Positions 53,486 through 64,000 of a DNA stretch of 64,000 nt are shown piece by piece. The notes under the pieces were generated by a model that ran no database searches, had not been told where the DNA came from, and saw nothing but the letters and a program-made list of their open reading frames with translations. Every line of letters starts with the position of its first letter. Within the stretch, counting starts at the first letter, position 1. The DNA comes from Campylobacter volucris. Lineage in GTDB: Bacteria > Campylobacterota > Campylobacteria > Campylobacterales > Campylobacteraceae. The stretch covers positions 1 to 64,000 of the forward strand of contig NZ_VOWJ01000016.1 in assembly GCF_008011665.1 (NCBI RefSeq), read 5' to 3'. The translations under genes and the position numbers were made by a program.

Positions 53486-53955
53486 CAAAACAAAGCTTCT
53501 AGATTTTTTCCTTCTAAACGATAAGTTCTCCACTGGCTCATATGTCTGGCATTTAAAGCTGTGTAAAAATTTATACCTAAATCATTATCATTTAAACATA
53601 CCCATTCTAAGCGTTTGAGATTTTTTTCTTTACAAATTTTTGCAAGATACTTAAATACAGCTTTTGCATAGCCTTTATTTCTATAATCTTTTTGTATATA
53701 AATATCCTCTAAATACAATCCACCCAAACCCCAAAAAGATGAAAAAGTATAAAAATACATCGCATAGCCTATGATTTTTCCATCTACTTTTAAACTTAAA
53801 GCCTTTGCATAGTTATTTTCAAAAAAAGACTGCTCTAAATCTTTTACACTACACTTTACATCTTCAAGCATATTTTCATGGATTGCAAGTTCTTTAATCA
53901 GCTCTAAAATTTGTTCTAAATCTTCTTTTTTGCTTTCACAAATTTCAAATCCCAT
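53485..53955 (-). CDS. GNAT-family N-acetyltransferase
   Basis: 156 residues from ATG 53955, preceded by GGAGG at a good distance; a longer frame from 53994 has no RBS. The fold is complete: LSLKVDGKIIGYAMYF (beta 4), LYLEDIYIQKDYRNKGYAKAVFKYLAK (acetyl-CoA site, RxxGxA), and LEWVCLNDNDLGINFYTALNA. The pattern resembles spermidine/diamine acetyltransferases (SSAT). The substrate is not certain. It is the first of three genes and is divergent from rpmH. Confidence 0.82.
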   Translation of the reverse strand: MGFEICESKKEDLEQILELIKELAIHENMLEDVKCSVKDLEQSFFENNYAKALSLKVDGKIIGYAMYFYTFSSFWGLGGLYLEDIYIQKDYRNKGYAKAVFKYLAKICKEKNLKRLEWVCLNDNDLGINFYTALNARHMSQWRTYRLEGKNLEALF

Positions 53956-54095
53956 TTTTAAAACCTCCAAAAAATAAACGCAAAAATTTATCAAAAACTT
54001 TTAAAAACAACTCTTAATTAAAAGCAGATTTAAGTAAGAATTTGATAGCATATGAGCTTTATTATTTGTTTTTAATTTAAGTTTAAGGAAAAAAT

Positions 54096-54230
54096 ATGAA
54101 AAGAACATACCAACCGCACAATACTCCTAAAAAAAGAACTCACGGCTTTCGTGTGCGTATGAAAACAAAAAATGGACGCAAAGTTATCAATGCTAGACGC
54201 GCTAAAGGTAGAAAAAAATTAGCTGTATAA
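54096..54230 (+). CDS. rpmH: 50S ribosomal protein L34
   Basis: 44 residues: [19 protein letters not shown] and on to [11 protein letters not shown], the full and very conserved L34. It sits at the peptidyl end of the large subunit. AAGGA precedes the ATG. It starts the cluster rpmH-rnpA-yidD-yidC-jag-mnmE, the classic bacterial order. Its stop (TAA at 54228-54230) overlaps the likely rnpA start. Confidence 0.97.
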   Translation: MKRTYQPHNTPKKRTHGFRVRMKTKNGRKVINARRAKGRKKLAV

Positions 54231-54553
54231 AAAATTTTCTAAGCATAAATAGTTTAGGTGAATTTTCAGCGATTTATAAAGATGGTAAAAAATGGCATTG
54301 CGAAGGTGTAATTATATTTTATACACCTAGCCTAGAAAAAAAATTTGCTGTAGTAGCTAGTAAAAAAGTTGGAAAAGCTGTGGTAAGAAATAGAGCTAAA
54401 AGACTGCTAAGATCAGCTTTTTTTCAGCTTAGAAATCAAGTTGAAAACGGAAAATACATACTTGTTGCCAAAATAGGTATTAATGAGATTTCTTTTTCAA
54501 AATTAGAAAAAAATTTAAAATGGGGTTTTAAAAAAATAGGATGCATAAAATAA
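54227..54553 (+). CDS. rnpA: ribonuclease P protein component, probable AUA start
   Basis: 108 residues. [19 protein letters not shown] is the RNase P protein signature and [13 protein letters not shown] is the N-terminal half. It binds the RNA subunit and helps trim the 5' ends of tRNAs. No ATG, GTG or TTG occurs between the upstream in-frame stop (54209-54211) and this domain; the first GTG is already inside the RNR motif. The best start is ATA at 54227, which overlaps the rpmH stop as GTATAA. The C. jejuni gene, as I recall it, begins with TTG at the same place (KNF follows). End overlaps yidD by 13 nt. Confidence 0.88.
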   Translation: MKNFLSINSLGEFSAIYKDGKKWHCEGVIIFYTPSLEKKFAVVASKKVGKAVVRNRAKRLLRSAFFQLRNQVENGKYILVAKIGINEISFSKLEKNLKWGFKKIGCIK

Positions 54554-54921
54554 TTTGTATTAAACTCATCAGATTTTATCAACTCTTCATAAGCCCTTTA
54601 AAACCAAGATGTTGTAGGTATTATCCTAGTTGCTCTGAATATGCTTTATGGCAATTTAAAAAAAATAATATCTTTAAAGCTTTTGGTGCAGTTTGTTTAA
54701 GAATCTTAAAATGCAATCCATTTTTTAAAGGTGGCATTGATTATCCAAAAATTAACAAACACTTTGACTCAGGTATTTGCTTTAAACCTAAAATCAATGC
54801 CTTAAAACAACTAAAATATTTATATATCCCTTGTAAGGATAATCAATTTTTTCTCATTAAGATTATATTTTCAAAGGACAATCCGTGTCAGATAATTTAT
54901 CTCAACAAAAACGCATATTAA
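54541..54921 (+). CDS. yidD: membrane protein insertion efficiency factor YidD
   Basis: 126 residues. [30 protein letters not shown] is the family signature, and [14 protein letters not shown] is the second one. The first helix is amphipathic and binds the membrane. YidD aids YidC-dependent insertion. The last ~40 residues go beyond the usual family end and run into yidC; this overlap (37 nt) is longer than that of the neighbours but is in keeping with a coupled operon. Confidence 0.9.
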   Translation: MHKIICIKLIRFYQLFISPLKPRCCRYYPSCSEYALWQFKKNNIFKAFGAVCLRILKCNPFFKGGIDYPKINKHFDSGICFKPKINALKQLKYLYIPCKDNQFFLIKIIFSKDNPCQIIYLNKNAY

Positions 54922-56468
54922 TTGCTGTCGTTTTATCATTTTTATTTTTTGTAGTTTATGATTATTTTTTTATTCCAAAAGCTCCTATCGTAGAACAAAA
55001 TATAACGCAAATAGAACAAAACAATTCAGCTCCACAAATTTCAGTTAGTACCAACACCAAACAAGCACTAAAAACAGAATTAAGTATCAATCAAAAAGAA
55101 CAAATAGCTGTTGTTAAAAGTGAGCATTTTGAAGCGCATATTGATTCTTTAGGTAGAATTTCTAAATTTTATTTAAGTGATGAAAAATACAAAGATGAAA
55201 ATGGAAACAATATCAATCTAGTAGATACTTCTTTATCGCCACTACCATTAGAAATAAGATTTAGCGATAGCAAGATCAACCAAGAAGCTTTTAACACTTC
55301 TTATACAGCAAATCAAAAACAAATACAAGTAAGCGACGAAAATAGCACTCTTATACTAACTCAGCATTTAAACGATGTAATAATCACCAAAAAACTTACA
55401 TTTTATAAATATGGAAATTATGATATAGAAGTGCAATTAAGCAAAGAAATACCATATTTTATAACCCCTGGTTATCGCCCAAATATAGCAGTAGATAGCT
55501 ACACCGTCCATGGTGCTTTAATCCTTAATAAAGAAGATAAAATAACCATTTTAGAAGATGGTGATGTAGAAAATGATGAGAGTTTTTCAAATGTTACTTT
55601 AATGTCAGCTTTTGATCGCTATTATGCTGCTTTATTTTATAATTTTGAAAACCCACTCAATGCAGTAGCAACAAAAGATACTAATGAGAATTCTATCATT
55701 TTTGCAAGTGCTAATGGAAATTTCAAAGCGAGTGGTTACATAGGTTCAAAAGAACATGATGTTTTAAGAAATATTAATCCAAATTTAGATGATGTAGTTG
55801 AATATGGTTGGTTTACCTTTATAGCAAAACCTATGTTTGAATTTTTAAATTTCTTACATGGATATATGGGAAATTGGGGTTGGGCTATTGTAGTTATGAC
55901 TTTAATTGTGCGTATTATTCTTTTCCCATTAACTTACAAATCAATGATATCTATGAATAAGCTCAAAGATTTAGCTCCAAAAATGAAAGAAATTAGAGAA
56001 CGCTATAAAGGCGATCCTCAAAAAATGAATTTACATATGATGGAACTATATAAAAAACATGGTGCTAATCCTATGAGTGGATGCTTACCTATACTCATAC
56101 AAATTCCAATATTTTTTGCTATTTATAGAGTTTTACTTAATGCTATAGAGCTAAAGGCTGCTCCTTGGGCTTTTTGGATTACAGATTTATCAGTGATGGA
56201 TCCTTGGTTTATATTACCAATTTTTATGGGACTTACAATGTTCTTACAACAACTCATAACTCCAATGGCTATACAAGATCCTATGCAAGAAAAAATTATG
56301 AAATTTTTACCTTTGATTTTCACATTTTTCTTTTTAACTTTCCCTGCTGGATTAACACTATATTGGTGTGTAAATAATATTTGCTCTTTAATCCAACAAG
56401 TAATTGTTAATAAACTTTTTAAAAATCACAAGCAAGAGGGAATAACTAAACATGAACATAGAAGCTAA
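54885..56468 (+). CDS. yidC: membrane protein insertase YidC
   Basis: 527 residues from GTG (with AAGGA upstream). One N-terminal helix (about 11-27) is followed by a large periplasmic domain (about 45-315) and the five-helix insertase core: [24 protein letters not shown] (about 335-358), [21 protein letters not shown] and [20 protein letters not shown]. This is the Gram-negative long form. It inserts membrane proteins with or without SecYEG. It overlaps both neighbours. Confidence 0.96.
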   Translation: MSDNLSQQKRILIAVVLSFLFFVVYDYFFIPKAPIVEQNITQIEQNNSAPQISVSTNTKQALKTELSINQKEQIAVVKSEHFEAHIDSLGRISKFYLSDEKYKDENGNNINLVDTSLSPLPLEIRFSDSKINQEAFNTSYTANQKQIQVSDENSTLILTQHLNDVIITKKLTFYKYGNYDIEVQLSKEIPYFITPGYRPNIAVDSYTVHGALILNKEDKITILEDGDVENDESFSNVTLMSAFDRYYAALFYNFENPLNAVATKDTNENSIIFASANGNFKASGYIGSKEHDVLRNINPNLDDVVEYGWFTFIAKPMFEFLNFLHGYMGNWGWAIVVMTLIVRIILFPLTYKSMISMNKLKDLAPKMKEIRERYKGDPQKMNLHMMELYKKHGANPMSGCLPILIQIPIFFAIYRVLLNAIELKAAPWAFWITDLSVMDPWFILPIFMGLTMFLQQLITPMAIQDPMQEKIMKFLPLIFTFFFLTFPAGLTLYWCVNNICSLIQQVIVNKLFKNHKQEGITKHEHRS

Positions 56469-57291
56469 AGATTTACAAACAGCACTTATAGAAGCATCTA
56501 AACACTTTGAGTGCTCTGTCATAGATTTAGAATATGAAGTAATTCAGCATTCTAAAATTGGATTTTTTGGCTTATTTAAAAAAAATGCAGTGATTTTTGT
56601 CAAAGGTCGCAAAAAAAATCCTTCGCAAGACTATAATAATAAGAAAAATTCTAATGAAAAAACTAAACATACCCACAATAAAAATTATGAAAAAAATGAA
56701 ATAAAAAAAGAATACAAAGAAACTATTTCTACAAAACCTCATCAAACTCCACAAAAAGAGTATTATAAAGTTAAAGACGATGCTATCTTTACTTCTTTTC
56801 ACAAAGAAGCCAATGAAAAAAAAGATATATCTTTGTATATTTATGAGATAAAAATTTCACTCGAAAAATTACTTTCTACTTTTGATTTTGATATTAAAGT
56901 GATACAAGTGAGTGTTTGGGATGAAAATTGTGTTTTGATAAAACTAGATGGACAAGATGCAGCTTTGCTTATAGGTAAAGAAGCTCATAGGTATAAAGCT
57001 TTTTCTTATTTGCTTTATAATTGGCTAAATTTAAAATACAAAATTCAACCAAGACTTGAAATTGCACAATTTTTAGAAAATCAAACCCAAGCTATAGAAA
57101 ATTACTTAAAAATTCTTATAGAAAAAGTAGAAAACACAGGAAGAGTTCAAACAAAACCACTTGAAGGAATTTGGTTAAAACTTATATTAGAAAAACTTAG
57201 AGAGCACTTCCCTGACAAGTATGTGGCGATTAAAAATAACGATGATCAAAGATACATCATTGTTAATGATTTTCTGAAGAAAAATGAATGA
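56452..57291 (+). CDS. jag: Jag/KhpB-type RNA-binding protein
   Basis: 279 residues. The Jag N domain is at about 1-52 ([28 protein letters not shown]). A long Lys/Asn-rich linker (about 53-115) follows. KH ([24 protein letters not shown]) and R3H-like ([20 protein letters not shown]) parts come after it. Such proteins bind mRNA or affect cell division; in other bacteria KhpB acts with KhpA. The start overlaps yidC by 17 nt, and the stop overlaps mnmE by ATGA. Confidence 0.85.
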   Translation: MNIEAKDLQTALIEASKHFECSVIDLEYEVIQHSKIGFFGLFKKNAVIFVKGRKKNPSQDYNNKKNSNEKTKHTHNKNYEKNEIKKEYKETISTKPHQTPQKEYYKVKDDAIFTSFHKEANEKKDISLYIYEIKISLEKLLSTFDFDIKVIQVSVWDENCVLIKLDGQDAALLIGKEAHRYKAFSYLLYNWLNLKYKIQPRLEIAQFLENQTQAIENYLKILIEKVENTGRVQTKPLEGIWLKLILEKLREHFPDKYVAIKNNDDQRYIIVNDFLKKNE

Positions 57292-58616
57292 ATGAAACCA
57301 TAGCAGCCATAGCTACAGCACATGGCTTAGGGTCTATTAGTATAATTAGAGTAAGCGGGCAAAGAGCATTAGAAATTGCTCTTGCATTTACTCATAAAAA
57401 AGAACTCACTCCGCGTTATGCACACTTATGTAAAATCTACAAAAATAATGGCGAATTCTTAGATGAAGCTTTAGTATTTTATTTCAAAGCTCCTTTTTCT
57501 TTTACAGGCGAAGATGTAGTAGAATTTCATCTACATGGTGGTTTTGCATTGAGTGAAATTTTACTAGATGAGCTAATTAGCTCAAACATCCGTTTAGCAC
57601 AACCTGGAGAATTTAGTAAAAGAGCTTGTCTAAATGGAAAAATGGATCTTTTAAAAGCTATTAGCATACAAGAACTTATCATGTCAAAATCAGCAAGTGC
57701 TGCTAGTATTATCGCAAAAAATTTAAAAGGTGATTTGCATAAATTTTTAAATACTATAAGAGTTGATTTAGTTAAAACTTTAGCATTTGTAGAAACTAGC
57801 ATTGATTATGCAGATGATGATTTACCTCAAGATTTATTAGATCAAATCATCTTAATGTGTGAAAAAAATTCAACACTTTTAAGTGAAATTGTAGATATTT
57901 CCTTGCGAAAAAAAGGCCTGGTTGAAGGTTTTAAAGTAGCAATCATTGGAAAACCCAATGCAGGAAAAAGCTCTTTGTTAAATTCATTATTAGCTTATGA
58001 TAGAGCCATAGTCTCAAACATAGCAGGAACCACAAGAGATCGCATAGAAGAAAATTTAAAAATCGGTTCTCATTTAATCAAAATAATTGACACAGCAGGT
58101 ATTAGAAACACTTGCGATGAGATAGAAAAAATAGGCGTAAATTTAAGCTATGAAAGCATTAATGAAGCAGATATTATCATAGTAGTTTTTGATGGATCAA
58201 GAGCATTTGATGATGAAGATGAGCAAATTTTAAAAGTTTTAAAAAATACTGATAAAAAAATTCTTTATGTTTTAAATAAAAACGATTTAGAATATAAATT
58301 TGATCATGAAATTAAAAATTCATGTATAAAAATTTGTGCAAAACAATCAAGCTCAGCTATAAAAGATGCTTTAAATGATTATCTAAATACTTTAGATGGA
58401 GATGGTATGCTAATAAGCAACACCTTGATCTTAAATGCTTGCAAAAACGCAAGTGAAGCAATCTTACGAGCTAAAAATTTACTCATAGAAAGTTCTTTGG
58501 AACTTTTTGCGTTTGAGTTAAATTTGGCCATAGAAGAAATGTCCAAATTTACAACCAAATTTGAAAGAGATGAAATTTTAGAAGAAATGTTTAGCAATTT
58601 TTGCCTAGGTAAATAA
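57288..58616 (+). CDS. mnmE: tRNA modification GTPase MnmE
   Basis: 442 residues. The N-terminal formyl-folate domain ([13 protein letters not shown]) is followed by a helical part and a G domain inserted in it. G1 is GKPNAGKSS (221-229), G3 is DTAGI, and G4 is NKND. The C-terminus ends FCLGK, the catalytic Cys motif. With MnmG it adds the 5-aminomethyl groups on wobble U of tRNAs. This is the last gene of the rpmH cluster. Confidence 0.96.
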   Translation: MNETIAAIATAHGLGSISIIRVSGQRALEIALAFTHKKELTPRYAHLCKIYKNNGEFLDEALVFYFKAPFSFTGEDVVEFHLHGGFALSEILLDELISSNIRLAQPGEFSKRACLNGKMDLLKAISIQELIMSKSASAASIIAKNLKGDLHKFLNTIRVDLVKTLAFVETSIDYADDDLPQDLLDQIILMCEKNSTLLSEIVDISLRKKGLVEGFKVAIIGKPNAGKSSLLNSLLAYDRAIVSNIAGTTRDRIEENLKIGSHLIKIIDTAGIRNTCDEIEKIGVNLSYESINEADIIIVVFDGSRAFDDEDEQILKVLKNTDKKILYVLNKNDLEYKFDHEIKNSCIKICAKQSSSAIKDALNDYLNTLDGDGMLISNTLILNACKNASEAILRAKNLLIESSLELFAFELNLAIEEMSKFTTKFERDEILEEMFSNFCLGK

Positions 58617-58629
58617 AAAAAGGAAAAGC

Positions 58630-60807
58630 ATGGACAAAGAAATTATCGCCCAACATAAACTTAGCGATGAAGAATATGAACAAATCTTAAATATCTTAGG
58701 AAGAGAACCAAATTTGCTCGAACTTGGGGTTATTTCTGCTATGTGGAGTGAGCATTGCTCTTATAAATCAAGTAAAAAATACCTAAATGGTTTTCCTACA
58801 AAAGCTCCTTGGGTAGTGCAAGGACCTGGAGAAAATGCAGGGGTTATTGACATAGGTAAAGGTATGGGGGCAGTTTTTAAAATAGAAAGCCATAACCATC
58901 CAAGTTTTATCGAACCTTTTGCAGGAGCTGCAACAGGTGTGGGTGGAATTTTGCGTGATGTTTTTACTATGGGTGCAAGGGTTGTACTAGGACTTAATTC
59001 TTTAAAATTTGGAAATATCCATGATGAAAAAATTGCCAAACATCAAAAATACTTAGTCAAAGGTGTGGTAAAAGGAATTTCACACTATGGAAACTGCATG
59101 GGAGTGCCGACCATAGGCGGAGAATGTGCTTTTGATGAATGCTTTAATGGTAATATTTTAGTCAATGCTTTTGCGCTTGGTACTTGCAAAATAAAAGATA
59201 TATTTTATGCAAAAGCTCAAGGCGTGGGAAATCCTGTAATTTATGTAGGCTCAAAAACCGGTAGAGATGGACTTGGTGGAGCTGTGATGGCTAGTGATAG
59301 TTTCAATCAAGCTAATAAAAATTTAAGACCTACAGTACAAATTGGCGATCCTTTTACTCAAAAACTTTTAATGGAATCTTGTTTAGAGCTTTTTAAAACT
59401 GATTATATTATAGGTATTCAAGATATGGGTGCAGCTGGGCTTACCTCAAGTTCTTTTGAAATGGCAGGACGCACAGGTAGTGGAATGAGACTTTTCTTAG
59501 ATAAAACCCCTATGAGAGAAGAAGGAATGACTCCATATGAGCTCATGCTAAGCGAATCTCAAGAAAGAATGCTAATTTGTGCAAAAAAAGGTTGCGAAGA
59601 AAAAGTTATTGAAATTTTTAAAAAATGGGAGCTTGATGCAGCTATTATAGGAGAAGTTAGCGACACAGGGAAAATGGAGCTTTTTTGGCATGGAAATTTA
59701 GTAGGATTAATACCGATTGAACCTTTAAGTCAAAAAGTACCTGTATTAAATAGACCTATTGTCAAACCAAAATATTTAGAAGAAATTCAAAATTATCAAT
59801 TTAAATTAAAAATTCCCACACAAGAAGCTTTTGAAAAACTACTTGCTAATGAAAATGTAAGCGATAAGGCTTATATTTATGAGCAATTTGACTCTAGTGT
59901 GCAAACAAATACCCTAAAAAGCGATGGAGCGCTTGGGGCAAGCTGCATAAGAGTAAAAGAAAATGGATGTTTGCTTTCAGTAGCAATTGAGTGTAATTCA
60001 AGATTAAACTATGTTGATCCTAAAATAGGAGCTTCAATGGCCGTAGCAAGCGCTGGTAGAAAAGTAGCATGTTCAGGTGCAAAGCCTTTAGCAATTAGTG
60101 ATTGTTTAAATTATGGTAATCCGCAAAATCCCGAAGTCATGTGGCAATTTGCAATGGGCTGTGAAGGTATAAAACAAGCTTGCGCAAAGCTTAACACTCC
60201 TGTTGTAAGTGGTAATGTATCTTTATATAATGAAACTGATAAAATTAGTATTTTTCCTAGTCCAACTATAGCTTGTGTTGGGATTAATGAAAATGCTAAT
60301 AAAGTTTTAAAATCATTTTTTAGTAAAAGCACTCAAGCAATTTATCTCATAGGTGATACTAAGGGTAATTTTAGTGGTTCTTTAATCGCAAAAGTTTTAG
60401 ATCAAAAAGTAGCAGGCAAACTTGATGAAATTGATTTTGATAAAGAATTAACTTTATGGGATTTTTTATTTAAAGCTAATGAATTGAATTTATTAGATTG
60501 TGCTAATAGTGTTGGTATAGGTGGCATTGCTATAACTTTAGCCAAAATGAGTGCAAAAGCAAACTTGGGTATCAAAGCAAAAAGCTATTTTAATGATGAA
60601 AGTTTTATTTTTGAAGAAAGTCCAACTCGTGTGATAGTGGGTGTAAAAAATGAAGTGCAATTTTTAGAATTTATAAAACATTTCAATCTTAAAATAAATA
60701 AACTCGGAAATATCAACGAAAAAGAATTTATTTTAGATAATATAAAAATTTCTTTAGATAAACTACAAGAAATTTATTTTAAAAAATTTGAAGAGTATTT
60801 AGGATAA
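58630..60807 (+). CDS. purL: phosphoribosylformylglycinamidine synthase, PurL small form
   Basis: 725 residues, the length of the PurL used with PurQ and Pur[18 protein letters not shown] (about 37-53) and [21 protein letters not shown] (about 87-107) are family signatures. ATP-binding and a dimer-like internal repeat complete it. It makes FGAM from FGAR, glutamine and ATP. AAAGGA precedes the ATG. purQ and purS are not in this window. Confidence 0.96.
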   Translation: MDKEIIAQHKLSDEEYEQILNILGREPNLLELGVISAMWSEHCSYKSSKKYLNGFPTKAPWVVQGPGENAGVIDIGKGMGAVFKIESHNHPSFIEPFAGAATGVGGILRDVFTMGARVVLGLNSLKFGNIHDEKIAKHQKYLVKGVVKGISHYGNCMGVPTIGGECAFDECFNGNILVNAFALGTCKIKDIFYAKAQGVGNPVIYVGSKTGRDGLGGAVMASDSFNQANKNLRPTVQIGDPFTQKLLMESCLELFKTDYIIGIQDMGAAGLTSSSFEMAGRTGSGMRLFLDKTPMREEGMTPYELMLSESQERMLICAKKGCEEKVIEIFKKWELDAAIIGEVSDTGKMELFWHGNLVGLIPIEPLSQKVPVLNRPIVKPKYLEEIQNYQFKLKIPTQEAFEKLLANENVSDKAYIYEQFDSSVQTNTLKSDGALGASCIRVKENGCLLSVAIECNSRLNYVDPKIGASMAVASAGRKVACSGAKPLAISDCLNYGNPQNPEVMWQFAMGCEGIKQACAKLNTPVVSGNVSLYNETDKISIFPSPTIACVGINENANKVLKSFFSKSTQAIYLIGDTKGNFSGSLIAKVLDQKVAGKLDEIDFDKELTLWDFLFKANELNLLDCANSVGIGGIAITLAKMSAKANLGIKAKSYFNDESFIFEESPTRVIVGVKNEVQFLEFIKHFNLKINKLGNINEKEFILDNIKISLDKLQEIYFKKFEEYLG

Positions 60808-60810
60808 AAA

Positions 60811-61584
60811 ATGATTTTTGTGATTTTAGTTTTAGCAATTTTGGTGTTTTATTGGTATTATAAAACTTGGGGTAAGCAAGATTTTTTAAATTCAGCAAGT
60901 CGTGGAGCAAAGGGTTTTGCAAAAGGTTTTGTTCGCGGTATGATGGAAGAAAGAATAGAAGAAATTAAAAGAAAAATGAATTATTATACCATAGCGCTTT
61001 TGGCTAAAATAGCTAAAAGCGATGGACGCGTTAGCGAAGAAGAAGCTGATATGATCAGTCAAATTTTAGATGCAAATGCCAAAGATGATAGAGAAAGAAA
61101 ATTTTTAAAAATTAGCTTTAATGAACACAAAGAAAATTTAAACGATGCTTTTTATGTAGCAAAAGATTTTATAAAAGAAGTTCCACTTCCAAAAAGTGAA
61201 AGATTTAATGTGCTTAGGGTGCTTGTTTTTATGGCATTAATCGATGGAGAATTAACTCCAAAAAAACAAGAAATTTTAGAACAAATCGCCAAAGCTTTTG
61301 ACATAGCAAAAACCGAGCTTATCTCTTTTATACAAAATTTATCCAACTTAAAATCTTCAAAAAAAGAAATGAGTCTTGATGAGGCTTTTGGTATTTTAGA
61401 GCTTTCAAATACTGCTGATTTAAATGCGGTTAAAAAACAATATAGATTATTAGCCAAAAAATACCATCCTGATATATTAAATGCAAACAATGTCAGCGAA
61501 GAAGAAATAAAACAAGGCGTAGAAAAATTTCAAAAAATAAACAAAGCGTATGAAAAAATTAAAAAATACCTCGAAAAAGGATGA
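60811..61584 (+). CDS. DjlA-like TerB/J-domain co-chaperone
   Basis: 257 residues. One N-terminal membrane helix (about 1-16). A TerB-like helical domain covers about residues 55-175 ([20 protein letters not shown], then [20 protein letters not shown]). The C-terminal J domain has HPD ([13 protein letters not shown], about 210-222). This is the plan of E. coli DjlA, a membrane-bound DnaK partner. It lies between purL and purH; the positions fit co-transcription but give no clue to its client. Confidence 0.85.
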   Translation: MIFVILVLAILVFYWYYKTWGKQDFLNSASRGAKGFAKGFVRGMMEERIEEIKRKMNYYTIALLAKIAKSDGRVSEEEADMISQILDANAKDDRERKFLKISFNEHKENLNDAFYVAKDFIKEVPLPKSERFNVLRVLVFMALIDGELTPKKQEILEQIAKAFDIAKTELISFIQNLSNLKSSKKEMSLDEAFGILELSNTADLNAVKKQYRLLAKKYHPDILNANNVSEEEIKQGVEKFQKINKAYEKIKKYLEKG

Positions 61585-63119
61585 TTATGAGAGCATTGCT
61601 AAGTGTAAGCGAAAAAGAAGGTATAGTCGAATTTGCTAAAGAACTTCAAAATTTAGGCTTTGAAATTCTCTCAACAGGTGGAACTTTTCAACTTTTAAAA
61701 GACAATGGTATTTTAACCACCGAAGTTAGTGATTTTACAAAAAGTCCTGAGCTTTTTGAAGGACGCGTAAAAACTTTACATCCAAAAATTCATGGAGCAA
61801 TCTTACACAAAAGAAGCAATAAAAATCATATCCAACAAGCTAAAGAACACGATATTTTAAGCATAGACTTAGTATGTGTAAATTTATATCCTTTTAAAAA
61901 AACCACTATAATAAGCGATGATTTTGACACAATCATTGAAAACATCGATATTGGTGGTCCTGCTATGATTAGAAGCGCTGCTAAAAATTACAAAGATGTG
62001 ATAGTCGTGTGTGATCCAAATGATTATGAACATATAATTTTAGCCTTAAAAGAACACAAAAATAATGAACAATTTCGCTTAAATTTGATGATAAAAGCTT
62101 ATGAGCATACAGCAAACTATGATGCTTATATAGCAAATTATATGAATGAACGATTTAACAATGGCTTTGGAAATCATAAATTTATAGCAGGATATAAAGT
62201 TTTTGATACCAAATATGGTGAAAATCCTCATCAAAATGGAGCTTTATACGAATTTGATGATTTTTTTACCAATAATTTCATCGCTTTAAAAGGCGAAGCA
62301 AGTTTTAATAATCTAACCGATATCAATGCAGCATTAAATTTAGCAAGTGCTTTTGATCAAGCTCCAGCTGTTGCTATTATAAAACATGGTAATCCTTGTG
62401 GTTTTGCTATAAAAGAAAATTTATTACAAAGCTATATTGAAGCCTTAAAATGCGATAATGTAAGTGCTTATGGAGGAGTAGTAGCCATTAATGGGATATT
62501 AGACGAAGAACTTGCAAAAAAAATTAATGAAATTTATATTGAAGTCATCATAGCAGCTAATGTCGATGAGCAAGCTTTAGAGGTTTTTAAAGACAAAAAG
62601 CGTATAAAAATTTTCACTCAAAAATCTCCATTTTTAATTAAAGCTTATGATAAATATGATTTTAAGCATATCAATGGAGGCTTTGTTTATCAAAATAGCG
62701 ATGAAATTAGTGATGTAGAAATTAAAAATTTAGCACTAAAAAGTCAAAAACAAGCTAGCAAAGAAGAATTACAAGATCTTAAAATCGCTTTAAAAATAGC
62801 AGCTTTTACCAAATCAAACAATGTTGTTTATGTTAAAAATAAAGCTATGGTTGCAATTGGCATGGGCATGACAAGTCGCATTGATGCTGCTAAAGCCGCT
62901 ATTGCTAAAGCTAAAGAAATGAAGATTGATTTGCAAGGTTGTGTTTTAGCAAGTGAAGCTTTTTTTCCTTTTAGAGACAGCATAGATGAAGCAAGCAAAA
63001 TAGGAGTAAAAGCTATCGTGCAACCTGGGGGAAGCATTAGAGATGATGAGGTAATAAAAGCTGCAAATGAACACAATATAGCACTTTATTTTAGCGGCAT
63101 AAGACATTTTCTACATTAA
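61581..63119 (+). CDS. purH: bifunctional AICAR transformylase/IMP cyclohydrolase
   Basis: 512 residues. The IMP cyclohydrolase domain (about 1-195: [33 protein letters not shown]) is followed by the AICAR transformylase domain ([10 protein letters not shown], with Lys-His pair, and [15 protein letters not shown]). It carries out the last two steps of IMP synthesis and uses 10-formyl-THF made by FolD. Two in-frame ATGs (61581 and 61587) are possible; the second has the better-spaced AAAGGA. It overlaps the J-protein stop by four bases. Confidence 0.95.
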   Translation: MIMRALLSVSEKEGIVEFAKELQNLGFEILSTGGTFQLLKDNGILTTEVSDFTKSPELFEGRVKTLHPKIHGAILHKRSNKNHIQQAKEHDILSIDLVCVNLYPFKKTTIISDDFDTIIENIDIGGPAMIRSAAKNYKDVIVVCDPNDYEHIILALKEHKNNEQFRLNLMIKAYEHTANYDAYIANYMNERFNNGFGNHKFIAGYKVFDTKYGENPHQNGALYEFDDFFTNNFIALKGEASFNNLTDINAALNLASAFDQAPAVAIIKHGNPCGFAIKENLLQSYIEALKCDNVSAYGGVVAINGILDEELAKKINEIYIEVIIAANVDEQALEVFKDKKRIKIFTQKSPFLIKAYDKYDFKHINGGFVYQNSDEISDVEIKNLALKSQKQASKEELQDLKIALKIAAFTKSNNVVYVKNKAMVAIGMGMTSRIDAAKAAIAKAKEMKIDLQGCVLASEAFFPFRDSIDEASKIGVKAIVQPGGSIRDDEVIKAANEHNIALYFSGIRHFLH

Positions 63120-63129
63120 GGAGTTAAGG

Positions 63130-64000
63130 ATGTTTAAAAGTATTGGTGCAAAAATATCACTAGCAATGATTTTAACTTTATTAATAAGTTTTATCATAAT
63201 GCAAATGATATTGCAAAAAGATTCTCAAGATACAACCAATAAAATTAGTCGGGCAAATTTAAATACGCTTAGTACTTCTATTTTCCAAACACTGAGAATG
63301 GCTATGAATTTAGGCGATCCAAGCGTAATAGAGACTACAATCAAAGAAGCTGGGCAACTGCAAGGAGTTAAAAGTATAAAAATTTATCCATCTAATAAAA
63401 CCATAGAACTTTTTGAGATTAAAGAATTTGCAAAAAGCGATGAGCAAATTATACTTGAACAATTTTTAAATCCAAGCATAAAAACATTAGAAATTACTGA
63501 CACAAATGGTCACCATTTAAGACTAATTAGGCCTTTAGTGGCTGATCAATCTTGTCTTGCATGTCATGCTAATGCAAAAGAAGGTGATGTTTTAGGGGTT
63601 ATGGATATGTATAATGACTTAAAACACATTGATGATGACTTAAGAAATTCTGCTAAAACTTATATTGTGATATTTACCATTGCATTGATTTTTACCGTTT
63701 TGGCAGTGCTTTATATATTAAAATTAGTCGTTGGAACCCCTGTTAATAATCTTTTAAAACACGCAAAAGAACTAGCAAGTGGCGATGGAGATTTACGAGC
63801 AAGAATTAATATAAAAAACAAAGATGAGATAGGTCAAGCTTGTGGATATATCAATCATTTTATCGAAAAAATTCAAAATACCGTTATTGCTACGAATTCT
63901 AATTCTAAAATGGTTGATTCACAAGCAAAGCTTCTTAACGATAATGCTCTAAATTTAGCAAATAGAACCAAAGAAGGTCATATAAAAACAGATGAATCAT
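63130..64000 (+). CDS. chemoreceptor N-terminus with haem c-type sensor domain (partial)
   Basis: The gene runs off the window after 290 codons. A first membrane helix (about 8-27) is followed by a ~150-residue periplasmic domain, a second helix (about 177-198) and a HAMP domain (about 199-252). The signalling region would be beyond the end. The periplasmic part has CLACH at 142-146, after RLIRPLVADQ, as in Tll0287-like (DUF3365) domains that bind haem c covalently. In C. jejuni this place holds Tlp7, whose gene is split in some strains; the frame here is intact as far as seen. AAGGAG precedes the ATG, and purH ends 10 nt before. Confidence 0.82.
   Translation, partial: MFKSIGAKISLAMILTLLISFIIMQMILQKDSQDTTNKISRANLNTLSTSIFQTLRMAMNLGDPSVIETTIKEAGQLQGVKSIKIYPSNKTIELFEIKEFAKSDEQIILEQFLNPSIKTLEITDTNGHHLRLIRPLVADQSCLACHANAKEGDVLGVMDMYNDLKHIDDDLRNSAKTYIVIFTIALIFTVLAVLYILKLVVGTPVNNLLKHAKELASGDGDLRARINIKNKDEIGQACGYINHFIEKIQNTVIATNSNSKMVDSQAKLLNDNALNLANRTKEGHIKTDES

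Noticed and set aside
54096-54553. Possible frameshift in rpmH or rnpA
   Set aside because: Careful recounting gives an intact 44-residue L34 and an intact RnpA frame. The only oddity is the start codon of rnpA.
1-64000. Poly-G phase-variable tracts, CRISPR arrays, insertion sequences, rRNA genes
   Set aside because: I looked for runs of eight or more G/C, regularly spaced repeats, transposase motifs and rRNA signatures and saw none in this window.

Overview
The window looks like a chromosomal segment of a Campylobacter species, probably of the C. lari group (the genus is well supported, the species is inference). The DNA is very AT-rich. Genes are packed with ATGA or TGATG overlaps. Many runs of genes match the C. 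jejuni order as I remember it: hemL to the metallophosphoesterase; pycA, bpt and a J-protein; and rpmH, rnpA, yidD, yidC, jag, mnmE, purL and purH up to a Tlp7-like receptor. Two well-recognised Campylobacter proteins, FlaC and a Cj0977-like hot-dog protein, sit in one block.

Layout. 1-470: AT-rich spacer, then tRNA-fMet and tRNA-Gln behind a near-perfect sigma70 promoter. 0.5-5.3 kb: ribBA (C-terminal half degenerate), a MidA-type methyltransferase, an M23 peptidase and glyS. 5.4-9.1 kb: amino-acid transport (AGCS symporter with a 42-residue membrane ORF, ABC permease and ATPase) and trmL. 9.1-10.4 kb: an orphan type I specificity gene (hsdS) beside tRNA-Arg(CCT). 10.6-14.7 kb: flgS, a DUF234-like gene, a cysteine-desulfurase-like aminotransferase, and a solute-binding lipoprotein preceded by a probable 10-residue Arg-rich leader peptide. 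14.7-24.4 kb: ftsW, J-protein, bpt, pycA, tRNA-Arg(GCG), CorA-like protein, tgt, aspB, lepB and folD. 24.5-32.3 kb: cytochrome c, hemL, membrane proteins, an MFS transporter, a FliK-like/FlhX pair, psd and a phosphoesterase. 32.3-39.9 kb: ABC-F, M48 protease, prmC, flaC, cmoB, the Cj0977-like gene, a lipoprotein and a nuclease. 39.8-44.0 kb: dipeptidase, dcuB and a dsbB/dsbA pair. 44.2-51.3 kb: accessory island. 51.3-64.0 kb: housekeeping genes, ending inside a chemoreceptor gene.

The main accessory feature is the island at 44.2-51.3 kb. A 1233-residue single-chain restriction-modification enzyme (PD-(D/E)XK nuclease, N6-adenine methyltransferase and specificity region) is followed without a gap by two paralogous proteins. 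Each joins a pentapeptide-like beta-helix repeat region to a conserved FYRKLCDHHTD module and a membrane anchor. I do not know a described system with this composition, and it is my leading candidate for a new defence-related locus.

Other points worth a second look are two genes whose best start codon is AUA (rnpA and the DUF234-like gene), the leader peptide at 14587-14619, a CxxCH haem motif in the sensor domain of the last chemoreceptor, a long inverted repeat upstream of dcuB, and hairpins lying across the stop codons of convergent genes. I saw no CRISPR array, insertion sequence, rRNA gene or long poly-G contingency tract.
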